A DNA stretch of 64,000 nt from Pedobacter sp. PLR (GTDB lineage Bacteria > Bacteroidota > Bacteroidia > Sphingobacteriales > Sphingobacteriaceae). The stretch is taken from positions 62,001 to 126,000 of the forward strand of contig NZ_JAPIVQ010000007.1 of NCBI RefSeq assembly GCF_026239675.1, in the 5' to 3' direction. The notes under the pieces are model-generated. The model saw only the letters and a program-made list of their open reading frames with translations. It did not search any database and was not told the DNA's origin. A program made the translations under genes and the position numbers. Shown piece by piece: positions 32,839-40,542 of this stretch. Each line of letters opens with the position of its first letter. Positions within the stretch are counted from its first letter, which is position 1.

Positions 32839-32880
32839 CGAGGCAAGCGTTTTGGTCTTACCAAAACATGGCTTGCTTCG
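32839..32880. other. oriT-like long hairpin upstream of mobC
   Basis: An outer 10-bp stem (32839-32848 with 32871-32880, one G-T pair) continues into an inner 8-bp stem GTTTTGGT / ACCAAAAC (32849-32856, 32860-32867) with a 3-nt loop and a 3-nt bulge. There is no T run, so it is not a terminator. Position just upstream of the mobC-relaxase operon fits an origin of transfer; the nick site was not identified. Confidence 0.55.
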
Positions 32881-33000
32881 TGCAAACGACTTAATCCTAG
32901 CGATTTTCCAAGCAGGTATTCGCCAATAATTCATTCCGTTTATAAACCTGTATTTCATCAATAATAAATTCCTACGATAGTTAAAAAACCACCTACTACA

Positions 33001-33114
33001 CTTACTTCTTACTATCAATCATGGAGTAAGTAGCAGTAAGTTTAATTATTCATCTTACTTCTGGGGAATCAATTGATTCACTGCTTATTGTCATCATTTG
33101 TAGTAAGTAGTAAG
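33001..33114. repeat. Cluster of seven AGTAAG iteron-like repeats
   Basis: AGTAAG occurs at 33025, 33035, 33102 and 33109 on the plus strand, and its complement CTTACT at 33001, 33008 and 33054. Some copies form an imperfect inverted repeat (33001-33040), and the last overlap the 3' end of the VapE-type gene. Candidate replication or plasmid-phase control sites. Confidence 0.5.
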
Positions 33115-34296
33115 AGAATTATATTTAATCAGGTAACCTTTTACTGCGAACTTTTGATTTTCGTGCCCTCTTCTTTGTACCTGTTCAAAACCGAGAATCT
33201 TTAAAGCCTTACCAATCTCAACTGGATTGATTTTCAGCCTCCCCTCAATGGTTGTTGTTAAGTGTTCTGCCAGATCAGTTGCGGTGTAAAACTGTTCGTA
33301 GTCATGATTCGTTCCTGGGGAATAATATTTTTGAATGAGTTCCATCTCTACTGTAAATGTGGTGTGTTGATTATTTGAAATCTCATTTTCCTTTATTTCT
33401 GTTGGTGTCATTTCGTACTTAAAACCATTTTGGTGGAGATGATAAGCCTGAGCCCAAACCATATTGATATCTATATCGGTTTTGTAAGCCCAGTTAATTT
33501 TTCGAACAGTAAAGCATAACCACCTTACACTGCCTGTTTCATCAGTAAGAAATTCCGCTTTGTTTGTTGAGCCAATGATAGATGCCCTTCGCGGCTCCAT
33601 TTTTGGCTTTCGATCGTATGGGTGTCGAACTTTAATATATGACTTGCTCATTAAAGTTTTTTGTGCATTAATCTCAGTTTTTGACAGAGTTGATAGCTCA
33701 TCCTGAATGATCACAAAATTTTGGCAAAGTGAAATTAAACTATCCTTATCAACCGAGATGTTCTCAGCCTGATAATTATACAGATCACTAGGAATTAGGA
33801 AGCGTGTAAGAGTGGTCTTCCCACTATTTTGTTCTTCATGCACGAATATCAGAGCTTGCTTATTAAAGTAATCTTCATTCAATGCACAGGCAACACACCG
33901 AACCAACCACTTTTTAAATTGGACGAAAAATCTTTCTTGGTTTTCAACCTCAATATATTGAGCGAATTTCTGGATGTAATCTTCGTTTAACCCACTCCAC
34001 AATTGTTCAATCTTTGAAAAATACTCTTCAAATGGATTTACTTTGATAATGTAATCAGAACTGAGGAAAGTATTTATTTCCCCAACGGTGGTTCTAAAAC
34101 CAGCTTGCCTAACCTCAATATATAAGGTGTTAGGGTTTACAGCATTAAAACTCCGTTCATCTTTTAAGCTTATCATCACTTCATTAAGAATGGTGTTGTT
34201 GATAAAATCATATTTTGAGAATAAAAATTTAATCATTTTAATAGTGCTGCTGCTGTTCTCTGAATCGCCTAATTCATAATTTGGTTTTTTAGCCAT
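33094..34296 (-). CDS. VapE-type (virulence-associated E) replication ATPase
   Basis: A 400-residue protein with a P-loop EQNSGKTT (155-162), Walker B-like VIIQDE (195-200), and SIIGSTNKAEFLTDETGSVRW, the signature of the VapE/SF3-like ATPases used by phages, satellites and mobile elements to start their own replication. No primase domain precedes it. A winged-helix-like C terminus (about 320-400) probably binds DNA. Neighbouring iteron-like repeats and the mob genes fit a replication role of the excised circle. A box CAATTGATAATCAA lies 13 bp upstream of its start. Confidence 0.88.
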   Translation of the reverse strand: MAKKPNYELGDSENSSSTIKMIKFLFSKYDFINNTILNEVMISLKDERSFNAVNPNTLYIEVRQAGFRTTVGEINTFLSSDYIIKVNPFEEYFSKIEQLWSGLNEDYIQKFAQYIEVENQERFFVQFKKWLVRCVACALNEDYFNKQALIFVHEEQNSGKTTLTRFLIPSDLYNYQAENISVDKDSLISLCQNFVIIQDELSTLSKTEINAQKTLMSKSYIKVRHPYDRKPKMEPRRASIIGSTNKAEFLTDETGSVRWLCFTVRKINWAYKTDIDINMVWAQAYHLHQNGFKYEMTPTEIKENEISNNQHTTFTVEMELIQKYYSPGTNHDYEQFYTATDLAEHLTTTIEGRLKINPVEIGKALKILGFEQVQRRGHENQKFAVKGYLIKYNSLTTYYK

Positions 34297-34308
34297 TTTC
34301 TAATCAAT

Positions 34309-34322
34309 CAATTGATAATCAA
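34309..34322. promoter_or_regulatory. 14-bp box upstream of the VapE-type gene
   Basis: CAATTGATAATCAA, with a palindromic core ATTGAT-A-ATCAAT. The same 14 bp recur at 36033-36046 near the right end, and the inner 10 bp recur inverted at 30649-30658. Probable site of an element-encoded regulator. Confidence 0.45.
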
Positions 34323-34378
34323 TCACGAAATGGTATATTTGACCTGTTGAAAGGAAAAACCATTCCGCACAATTCTTA

Positions 34379-34410
34379 AAGCGAAAACATGAGCGTGTTT
34401 TCGCTTTTTT
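34379..34410. terminator. Hairpin terminator between the excisionase-like and VapE-type genes
   Basis: A stem AAGCGAAAACA / TGTTTTCGCTT with a 6-nt loop and a T run on the plus strand; in the direction of the flanking minus-strand genes the T run is shorter. Confidence 0.5.
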
Positions 34411-34422
34411 ATTTCCAATAAA

Positions 34423-34728
34423 TTATTTGAGATATTTTGCGGGATCTTCCCTTGAAATTGTTCTTCTGCCTTTTTCTAACCAAATTATTAGATCGCTTTC
34501 TAGAAACAGGAGAGAATTGCCACGCTTAATTGACGGGATTTCTCTTTTATGTACAATTTGCCTTAATGCACCAGCAGTTTTCTTAATGATAAGTGCAGCT
34601 TCATCTGTAGACAGGTATTTTGTTTTGGGTGAACCATTTGATGCTGTAGTATCCCCTAGAACGGTAATTAATGCTTCAACTATTAATTGTTTAAGTTGAG
34701 GCTCGCTTGTTACAATGATGTTTTCCAT
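34423..34728 (-). CDS. Excisionase-like HTH protein
   Basis: A 101-residue protein started at the ATG at 34728. After a helical N terminus, residues about 38-92 form a MerR/excisionase-type winged HTH (YLSTDEAALIIKKTAGALRQIVHKREIPSIKRGNSLLFLESDLIIWL), the HTH_17 arrangement found in element excisionases and regulators. It sits near the right end of the element, in line with the VapE-type gene. A role in directing excision or in driving vapE is inferred. Confidence 0.8.
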   Translation of the reverse strand: MENIIVTSEPQLKQLIVEALITVLGDTTASNGSPKTKYLSTDEAALIIKKTAGALRQIVHKREIPSIKRGNSLLFLESDLIIWLEKGRRTISREDPAKYLK

Positions 34729-34847
34729 TTTGCGCCATATTTTGTTATGGCACAAATGTTAGCTTTAGTGTGATTTTATTGCCCTATTCCCCCTATTAAT
34801 AGGAATAATAGGGGAAATAGGTTTATACTAAAACACCCAAACATTCT

Positions 34848-35876
34848 CTATTTCGTGTTTTTTTGAAATTCGATATTTTTAAATAATGGTAAATCGGGAA
34901 AAGGTCTAAGTACGTGCACAATTTCACTCTTTATTTTCTCCGTCTCTATAACATTCTCTTCCTTGCCTTTAAATGTACCATGGAGTACCCCATTAAATCT
35001 TGTTGAAAAACATCTTGCAGCATTTTCAGCAGTAGTTTTTTTCATGATGCCAAAATTAACCATCGTGTCGTAAAAAATCCTTGCTAAGTATTTTGACCCA
35101 TACCATTCTATGTTATTTGCATAATTAAGGTCAACCAGCATTTTATCTATAAGCGATATGTATGGCATATACTCGTTAGAGAACAACGAAGAATAATCTG
35201 AAAATTCCTGTTGAGTGATCAAGTTTTGTTTGGGCTCTAAAATACTTTCTGTAACTGGGATGGGTTCTAAAGGTATATTGGAATTCCTTATATTCTTATA
35301 GGTAAACCGAATATTTGAGAATACACTCGAAGAAAAAGTACTACTGTACATCACATACCCTCCATATAAGAAAATCACTATAACAACAAATACTAGTGGC
35401 AACAGCCAGCCAGCTAAGAGAGGGAGATGGTAGGCAAATAGGAAAACAGTAAATCCGATTGATAAAAAGCAACACAAAATTACCGCGTAAAAATAAATCG
35501 TTGAATAGAACAAAAACGATCTAATGGAGTCTTTTTCATCTGGATGTTTGCCGTAATCATTTATTAAAGAGGCTACCACCTCTTTATATTTATCTCTTGG
35601 TAAGTTGTAATGCACACCCAAGAAGTATTTCATCTTTATTTGTATTGGAATATTTAAATCGCCAACTCTTATAAATGCAACCAGCAAATTTATTCCAATC
35701 AATAGGACTGAGGAAATAAGTAAATAATAAAAGTACTTATTAATTGAGGTCTTATCTAATGTATAAACTAATGATACTGTAATTGCCAAAGACAGCCCAA
35801 ATAAGGCAAAAGCAAATATTTTTGGGCTTATTTTAGTTAATTTCATCTGTAAACTTTTGAAGGTATTTGTAGACAT
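34848..35876 (-). CDS. Membrane protein of unknown function
   Basis: A 342-residue protein with two hydrophobic helix pairs: about residues 18-40 and 47-69, then about 124-147 and 151-176. A soluble part of about 60 residues sits between the pairs and a 160-residue C-terminal soluble domain follows, with INDYGKHPDEKD-like charged stretches and a C-terminal tail FPDLPLFKNIEF. I do not recognise the family. It is the last gene before the right attachment core, reads inward, and is likely accessory cargo. Its promoter region (35877-35960) is shared with the sequence that now precedes ahcY. Confidence 0.7.
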   Translation of the reverse strand: MSTNTFKSLQMKLTKISPKIFAFALFGLSLAITVSLVYTLDKTSINKYFYYLLISSVLLIGINLLVAFIRVGDLNIPIQIKMKYFLGVHYNLPRDKYKEVVASLINDYGKHPDEKDSIRSFLFYSTIYFYAVILCCFLSIGFTVFLFAYHLPLLAGWLLPLVFVVIVIFLYGGYVMYSSTFSSSVFSNIRFTYKNIRNSNIPLEPIPVTESILEPKQNLITQQEFSDYSSLFSNEYMPYISLIDKMLVDLNYANNIEWYGSKYLARIFYDTMVNFGIMKKTTAENAARCFSTRFNGVLHGTFKGKEENVIETEKIKSEIVHVLRPFPDLPLFKNIEFQKNTK

Positions 35877-35961
35877 TAGGTTATAAAGTAATCCTAATGT
35901 ATAATTTAAATACCTAAAAATTGTAAACTGGTAAGTACTTATTATTCACATCAAAATTGCT

Positions 35962-35969
35962 TACTTTTG
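35962..35969 (+). promoter_or_regulatory. Candidate element-borne promoter for ahcY (-7 element)
   Basis: TACTTTTG matches TAnnTTTG and lies 97 bp upstream of the ahcY ATG, inside element DNA. No good TTTG is found at the expected distance upstream, so the call is tentative. It would replace the displaced original promoter. Confidence 0.4.
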
Positions 35970-35984
35970 TGTTCTGATAATTGG

Positions 35985-36009
35985 AAAATGTTTGCAAATT
36001 GTTTGCGCA
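35985..36009. repeat. Right copy of the 25-bp terminal direct repeat
   Basis: Identical to 20011-20035, 55 bp inside the right core. Same orientation at both ends, as for arm-type sites. Confidence 0.7.
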
Positions 36010-36032
36010 GATAAATTCAAAAATCAGATAAA

Positions 36033-36046
36033 CAATTGATAATCAA
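36033..36046. promoter_or_regulatory. Second copy of the CAATTGATAATCAA box, in the ahcY leader
   Basis: Same 14 bp as at 34309-34322. It lies 19 bp upstream of the right core and the ahcY start, so a regulator bound here could affect recombination or ahcY expression. Confidence 0.4.
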
Positions 36047-36064
36047 CTAATTAAAAAATAAATT

Positions 36065-36082
36065 TATGTCATCAGTAGAGAC
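36065..36082. repeat. Right attachment site core (contains the ahcY start codon)
   Basis: Second copy of the 18-bp core; ATG at 36066 is the ahcY start. Everything upstream is element DNA. Confidence 0.85.
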
Positions 36083-37382
36083 AACTTATGTCCCGTATAA
36101 AGTTAAGGACATTTCACTGGCGGAATGGGGTCGTAAAGAAATTGGATTAGCAGAAGCAGAAATGCCTGGTCTAATGTCATTACGCGAAGAATTCGGTCCT
36201 TCGAAACCATTAAAAGGTGCACGCATCGCAGGATGTTTACACATGACGATCCAAACTGCCGTTTTGATCGAAACATTGGTAGAACTTGGTGCAGAAGTGA
36301 CCTGGTCATCATGTAACATCTTCTCAACACAAGATCACGCTGCTGCTGCAATTGCTGCTGCCGGCATTCAGGTTTATGCCTGGAAAGGTCTTAACGAACC
36401 AGATTTCGATTGGTGTATTGAGCAAACTTTACACTTCGGTCCGGAACGTCAGCCATTAAACATGATCTTAGACGATGGTGGTGATTTAACCAACATGGTT
36501 TTCGATAGGTTCCCTGAGCTGATTGCGGATATCAAAGGTCTTTCTGAAGAAACGACTACTGGTGTTCACCGTTTATATGAGCGCATGAAAAATGGTACTT
36601 TACATTTACCTGCGATCAATGTTAACGATTCAGTAACTAAATCTAAATTTGACAATAAATACGGTTGCCGTGAGTCATTAGTTGATGCGATCCGTCGTGC
36701 AACTGATGTAATGATGGCTGGTAAAGTTGCTGTTGTTGCAGGTTACGGTGATGTGGGTAAAGGTTCTGCGGAATCATTAAGCTCACAAGGTGTACGTGTG
36801 ATTGTTTCTGAAATTGATCCAATCTGTGCACTACAAGCTGCAATGGAAGGTTACGAAGTGAAGAAATTCGCTACTGCTGTTAAAGAAGCTGACATTATCG
36901 TTACCACTACTGGTAACTGTGATATCGTTCGTGCAGAACATTTCAGATCAATGAAAGATAAAGCAATCGTTTGTAACATTGGTCACTTTGACAATGAAAT
37001 CGACGTAGCATGGTTAAATACTAACTATGGCGACACTAAAATTGAGATCAAACCACAGGTTGATAAATATACCATTGACGGTAAAGATATCATCTTATTG
37101 GCTGAAGGACGTTTGGTAAACTTAGGTTGTGCTACCGGCCACCCAAGTTTTGTAATGTCTAACTCTTTCACTAACCAAACTTTAGCGCAATTAGAATTGT
37201 GGACTAACACAGCTAATTATGAGAACAAAGTTTATGTGCTTCCTAAATATCTTGATGAGAAAGTAGCACGTTTACACTTAGCTAAAATCGGTGTAGAATT
37301 AGACGTGTTAGATCAGCACCAGGCAGATTATATTGGTGTTCCTGTAGAAGGTCCATTCAAACCTGAGGCTTACAGATACTAA
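36066..37382 (+). CDS. ahcY: S-adenosylhomocysteine hydrolase
   Basis: Splits S-adenosylhomocysteine into adenosine and homocysteine, relieving product inhibition of methyltransferases. The 438-residue protein is full length: substrate segment TWSSCNIFSTQDHAAAAI, the NVNDSVTKSKFDN region with the catalytic Lys, the NAD-binding VAGYGDVGKGSA, CNIGHFDNEID, and the C-terminal LDEKVARLHL and PFKPEAYRY tail that closes the NAD site. The mobile element ends inside its first codons, yet the frame and all residues are preserved; transcription must now start in element DNA. A strong terminator follows. Confidence 0.98.
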   Translation: MSSVETTYVPYKVKDISLAEWGRKEIGLAEAEMPGLMSLREEFGPSKPLKGARIAGCLHMTIQTAVLIETLVELGAEVTWSSCNIFSTQDHAAAAIAAAGIQVYAWKGLNEPDFDWCIEQTLHFGPERQPLNMILDDGGDLTNMVFDRFPELIADIKGLSEETTTGVHRLYERMKNGTLHLPAINVNDSVTKSKFDNKYGCRESLVDAIRRATDVMMAGKVAVVAGYGDVGKGSAESLSSQGVRVIVSEIDPICALQAAMEGYEVKKFATAVKEADIIVTTTGNCDIVRAEHFRSMKDKAIVCNIGHFDNEIDVAWLNTNYGDTKIEIKPQVDKYTIDGKDIILLAEGRLVNLGCATGHPSFVMSNSFTNQTLAQLELWTNTANYENKVYVLPKYLDEKVARLHLAKIGVELDVLDQHQADYIGVPVEGPFKPEAYRY

Positions 37383-37428
37383 GTAAATCGGGTATTTAGC
37401 GGATGGAAATCTGCTGAATCCTGAAAAT

Positions 37429-37464
37429 ATAAAAGGGATGTTGTTCAAAACAACATCCCTTTTA
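37429..37464. terminator. Bidirectional terminator between ahcY and the MscS gene
   Basis: A perfect 15-bp stem AAAAGGGATGTTGTT / AACAACATCCCTTTT with a 4-nt loop, A-rich on one side and T-rich on the other, serves both convergent genes. Confidence 0.92.
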
Positions 37465-37517
37465 TTATGAAACAGGCGCTCCGGAATCGCAGGCAACCGG
37501 AACAGAACAAAACTCTG

Positions 37518-39092
37518 TTAAACCGCCTGATCCCCTTTTTGCTGTAAAGTACTCGCATTCCCATCTCTTATGGCCTGGTAATGCGGCGACATGATCTCCA
37601 CTCCTGCCTCGTCAAAAGCCATGTGGATGTTTTTATGCAGTTCCGAATAAATCACAGCCATTATATCTGGTCTCGACACATAGGCATTGAGCTGATAGGA
37701 AACATACCAGTCGTCCAGACTGGTTTGCAATACAAAAGGTTGTTTCTCTTTGATCACCCCTTCCGTTGCCAATGCCGCATTGATCAGCAATTCATGGATT
37801 TTAGTCCAGGGAATATCATAGCCCAAAGTAAGCGTGGTATGGATAATCAATCCATCCGCTACACATAAGCTCGTATAATTCACCGTATTCCCGTTTAGAA
37901 TCGCGCTGTTTGGAATCGTAATGATTTCATTTTTAATCGTCTTTAACCGCGTCACCAACAAAGATTTCTCCAATACCGCACCGGTAATATCCCCGATTTT
38001 CACCACATCTCCAACCTTGAAAGGCCGCATATAGGTAATCACCATACCTGCTACCCCATTGCTGATCGCTGAGGAAGAACCAAAGGAAATCAGCAAACCT
38101 AAAAACACCGACACTCCTTTGAAAATCTCAGAGTTCGACCCTGGAATAAAAGGCCAGATCACCACCAGCATAAATGCGTTTAAAACCAGCTTAATGATAT
38201 TATAGGTAGGTTTTGCCCAGTCCGGATAAAAACCGTTAATCTTCAGTTTCTCCGATTCAATCTCCCCTGCTAAAAACTTGATCACCTTTTTCACATAATG
38301 AAAAACGAAGAATATCACCAGGATCGTAATCAGGTTAGGAATGAAATTGATCAGTGAAGAAAAGATGTTTTTGAGTGGATTGAGCACAAAATTCATCAAA
38401 TGATCCCCCAATGGTTTTGTCCATGGAAAAAGGCGGAACACCAATGGCAGGGTCAGGTAAACCAGCAGGAACATCAGCACAAATTTCACGAGATGTAGTG
38501 CCTTATTGATGAGTACAAGTTCGTTTTTCCGGTTGATCAGCTCATAATCTTTGATTCTCAGCTTACTCAGTTTCTGATGAAGTCTTTTGCTGATCCAGCC
38601 ACGAAAGCGGTTGAAAAACTTGTTCAGGTAAAAAAGACAGGCACCAAGCACGGATAAAATCAGGATCCCTAGTCCGGCACGCTTCAACAGCTCCATCACA
38701 TTGGTTTCCTTTTTATACTGTAATACATTATCTACAATGATCTGTTGATAGGTTTTCGCCAGCACTGCTTTATCCATATTCACAGAATCAGCATCCAGGC
38801 TGGACAAGCTCATCAGAATATCGCCTTTATAGTCAATATCCATCACCAGCGAATCCTTCACCACCTTTACGGAATCAGCTACAAACAACAGATCCTCTGC
38901 CAGCTTGCTCACTTTTTCAGAAGTTCTTTCTGCACGCTCCTTTGCCGACAATGACCCTAACCTATTCTGAATAAAAAATAAGGTGTCCATGTGTGCCACA
39001 ACAGGGTAACCTTTCGGCTCCACCTTTGCTTCCTGTGCTTGCACCAGACTTTGTAAACTCAACAGGCATAGAAATGTAAAAAGAAACTTCAT
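37518..39092 (-). CDS. MscS family mechanosensitive ion channel
   Basis: A 524-residue inner-membrane protein: signal peptide (to about LVQAQE), a periplasmic helical region (about 20-125), several membrane helices (about 135-360), the pore helix with a Gly/Ala-rich SFGSSSAISNGVAGMVITYMRPFKVGDVVKIGDITG segment typical of MscS TM3b and beta domain, and a C-terminal domain. It releases solutes at high membrane tension. It is convergent with ahcY and divergent from pdxJ. Confidence 0.93.
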   Translation of the reverse strand: MKFLFTFLCLLSLQSLVQAQEAKVEPKGYPVVAHMDTLFFIQNRLGSLSAKERAERTSEKVSKLAEDLLFVADSVKVVKDSLVMDIDYKGDILMSLSSLDADSVNMDKAVLAKTYQQIIVDNVLQYKKETNVMELLKRAGLGILILSVLGACLFYLNKFFNRFRGWISKRLHQKLSKLRIKDYELINRKNELVLINKALHLVKFVLMFLLVYLTLPLVFRLFPWTKPLGDHLMNFVLNPLKNIFSSLINFIPNLITILVIFFVFHYVKKVIKFLAGEIESEKLKINGFYPDWAKPTYNIIKLVLNAFMLVVIWPFIPGSNSEIFKGVSVFLGLLISFGSSSAISNGVAGMVITYMRPFKVGDVVKIGDITGAVLEKSLLVTRLKTIKNEIITIPNSAILNGNTVNYTSLCVADGLIIHTTLTLGYDIPWTKIHELLINAALATEGVIKEKQPFVLQTSLDDWYVSYQLNAYVSRPDIMAVIYSELHKNIHMAFDEAGVEIMSPHYQAIRDGNASTLQQKGDQAV

Positions 39093-39162
39093 GGAAAATA
39101 GCTTAAGAAATTTGGGGCATTGCTTAGAGCAAAATAAGGAAATAATCTGCTATTTTTACCTC

Positions 39163-39882
39163 ATGGCAAATTTATCTGTAAACATCAATAAAATTGCGAC
39201 TTTAAGAAACAGTCGCGGGGGAAATAATCCGGATTTAGTAAAGGTAGCGTTAGATTGTGAACGCTTTGGAGCAGAGGGCATCACGGTACACCCGCGTCCG
39301 GACGAACGACATATCCGTTACCAGGACGTGTTCGACTTAAAAGCAGTGATTGCTACAGAATTCAACATTGAAGGCAACTGTAAAGAGCAGAAATTTGTAG
39401 ACCTGGTATTGGCCAATAAACCGGCACAAGTTACACTGGTACCTGATACAGAAGGACAAATTACCTCAAATCATGGATGGGATACCATCAAACATAAGGA
39501 CTACCTGAAAGAAATGGTGCAGCTGTTTCAAGCGCAGGGAATCCGCGTTTCTATCTTCGTAGATCCGGTAGAAGAAATGGTGAAAGCTGCCGCAGAAAGT
39601 GGTACAGACCGTATTGAATTGTACACGGAATACTATGCCCGTCATTTTCATCAGGACCCTGAGCAGGCCATCAAACCTTATATCGCCGCTGCGAAAATCG
39701 CAAATACACTGGGCTTAGGCATCAATGCCGGTCATGATCTGGACTTACAAAACCTGAAATATTTCGCGGCAAATATCCCGGGATTACTCGAAGTAAGTAT
39801 CGGCCATGCCTTAATCAGCGATGCCCTTTACCTTGGATTAGAAAATACCATTCAAATGTACCTTCGTCAATTACAAAATTAA
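39163..39882 (+). CDS. pdxJ: Pyridoxine 5'-phosphate synthase
   Basis: Condenses 3-amino-2-oxopropyl phosphate with deoxyxylulose 5-phosphate to give pyridoxine phosphate. The 239-residue TIM barrel has LSVNINKIATLRNSRGG at its start, ITVHPRPDERHI, the VTLVPD and IELYTEYYA segments, and GINAGHDLDLQNL. The ATG at 39163 is chosen because the conserved N terminus starts there; the upstream frame is not conserved. A lipoprotein gene follows after 12 bp. Confidence 0.96.
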   Translation: MANLSVNINKIATLRNSRGGNNPDLVKVALDCERFGAEGITVHPRPDERHIRYQDVFDLKAVIATEFNIEGNCKEQKFVDLVLANKPAQVTLVPDTEGQITSNHGWDTIKHKDYLKEMVQLFQAQGIRVSIFVDPVEEMVKAAAESGTDRIELYTEYYARHFHQDPEQAIKPYIAAAKIANTLGLGINAGHDLDLQNLKYFAANIPGLLEVSIGHALISDALYLGLENTIQMYLRQLQN

Positions 39883-39894
39883 CTTAAACCGCTT

Positions 39895-40467
39895 ATGAAA
39901 CACCTTAACCTCTTCAGCATTTCCGCATTGTTTCTTTTGTTGATCACCGGCTGTAAAGGCGCCGCAGAAAATTTAGACGAAAGCACGGCAACAGATGTGA
40001 TTGCTGCTTACCTTAAAACCAATCCGGTTTATGAAACGGCAAAAATGGAAGTTGGAGAAATCAGGTTTAAGAGTAAGAATGACAAGTTAGAATTGGCAAA
40101 ATACAAGAGCCTGGAGGAAAAGGGTTGGGTAACACTCGACCTCCAGGGTCAGAAAAAGAAATTCCTGTCGAAAGACAGCGTTTATACCTATAAAATTATC
40201 TTAACTGACAAGAGTAAGCCTTACATTTTAAAACAGAATGTATCCCAGGCTACGCTACGTGCCCTGGACTATGTGATGGATTCCGAAAAACCGATCACCA
40301 TGATCAAAGGAGATTCAAGAGTTGCCCGTGTCACTGTGTCCTTAAAAAAGGAAGCCAATGATTTCGCTATCTTACTGAGAGACAAAGGAACAGCCAGTAA
40401 TTATATTACTAAATCTTATAAATTAAAGTACAAAAAAGATAGCGGCTGGATACTAGTTGGAGAGTAG
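39895..40467 (+). CDS. Predicted lipoprotein of unknown function
   Basis: A 190-residue protein with a lipoprotein signal peptide: hydrophobic stretch and lipobox LITGC with the acylated Cys20, so it is anchored in the envelope. The mature part is Lys-rich and probably beta/alpha; I recognise no domain. It lies 12 bp after pdxJ and is likely co-transcribed with it. Confidence 0.78.
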   Translation: MKHLNLFSISALFLLLITGCKGAAENLDESTATDVIAAYLKTNPVYETAKMEVGEIRFKSKNDKLELAKYKSLEEKGWVTLDLQGQKKKFLSKDSVYTYKIILTDKSKPYILKQNVSQATLRALDYVMDSEKPITMIKGDSRVARVTVSLKKEANDFAILLRDKGTASNYITKSYKLKYKKDSGWILVGE

Positions 40468-40510
40468 CAATATATGATTTTTATCACTTAGAGCTAAGTG
40501 TATTTTTTAT

Positions 40511-40518
40511 TATCTTTG
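40511..40518 (+). promoter_or_regulatory. -7 promoter element of gcvP
   Basis: TATCTTTG, an exact match to TAnnTTTG, 24 bp upstream of the gcvP ATG; the matching TTTG upstream is not clear. Confidence 0.5.
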
Positions 40519-40542
40519 CGGAACTTTTTATATATAGATTTC

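Larger units (their letters stand above)
19886..36082. mobile_element. Integrative mobilizable element in the 5' end of ahcY (16.18 kb)
   Basis: An 18-bp direct repeat (TATGTCATCAGTAGAGAC) occurs at 19886-19903 and 36065-36082; the right copy contains the start of ahcY. Between them lie a tyrosine recombinase at the left end, a cargo operon resembling restriction-modification, a HipA-like pair, HTH proteins, relaxase and MobC-like genes, a VapE-type ATPase and an excisionase-like protein. The DNA is visibly more AT-rich than the flanks. No type IV secretion genes are present, so it would have to be mobilized by another conjugative system. A second, decayed integrase inside suggests it was built from more than one element. 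Confidence 0.88.
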
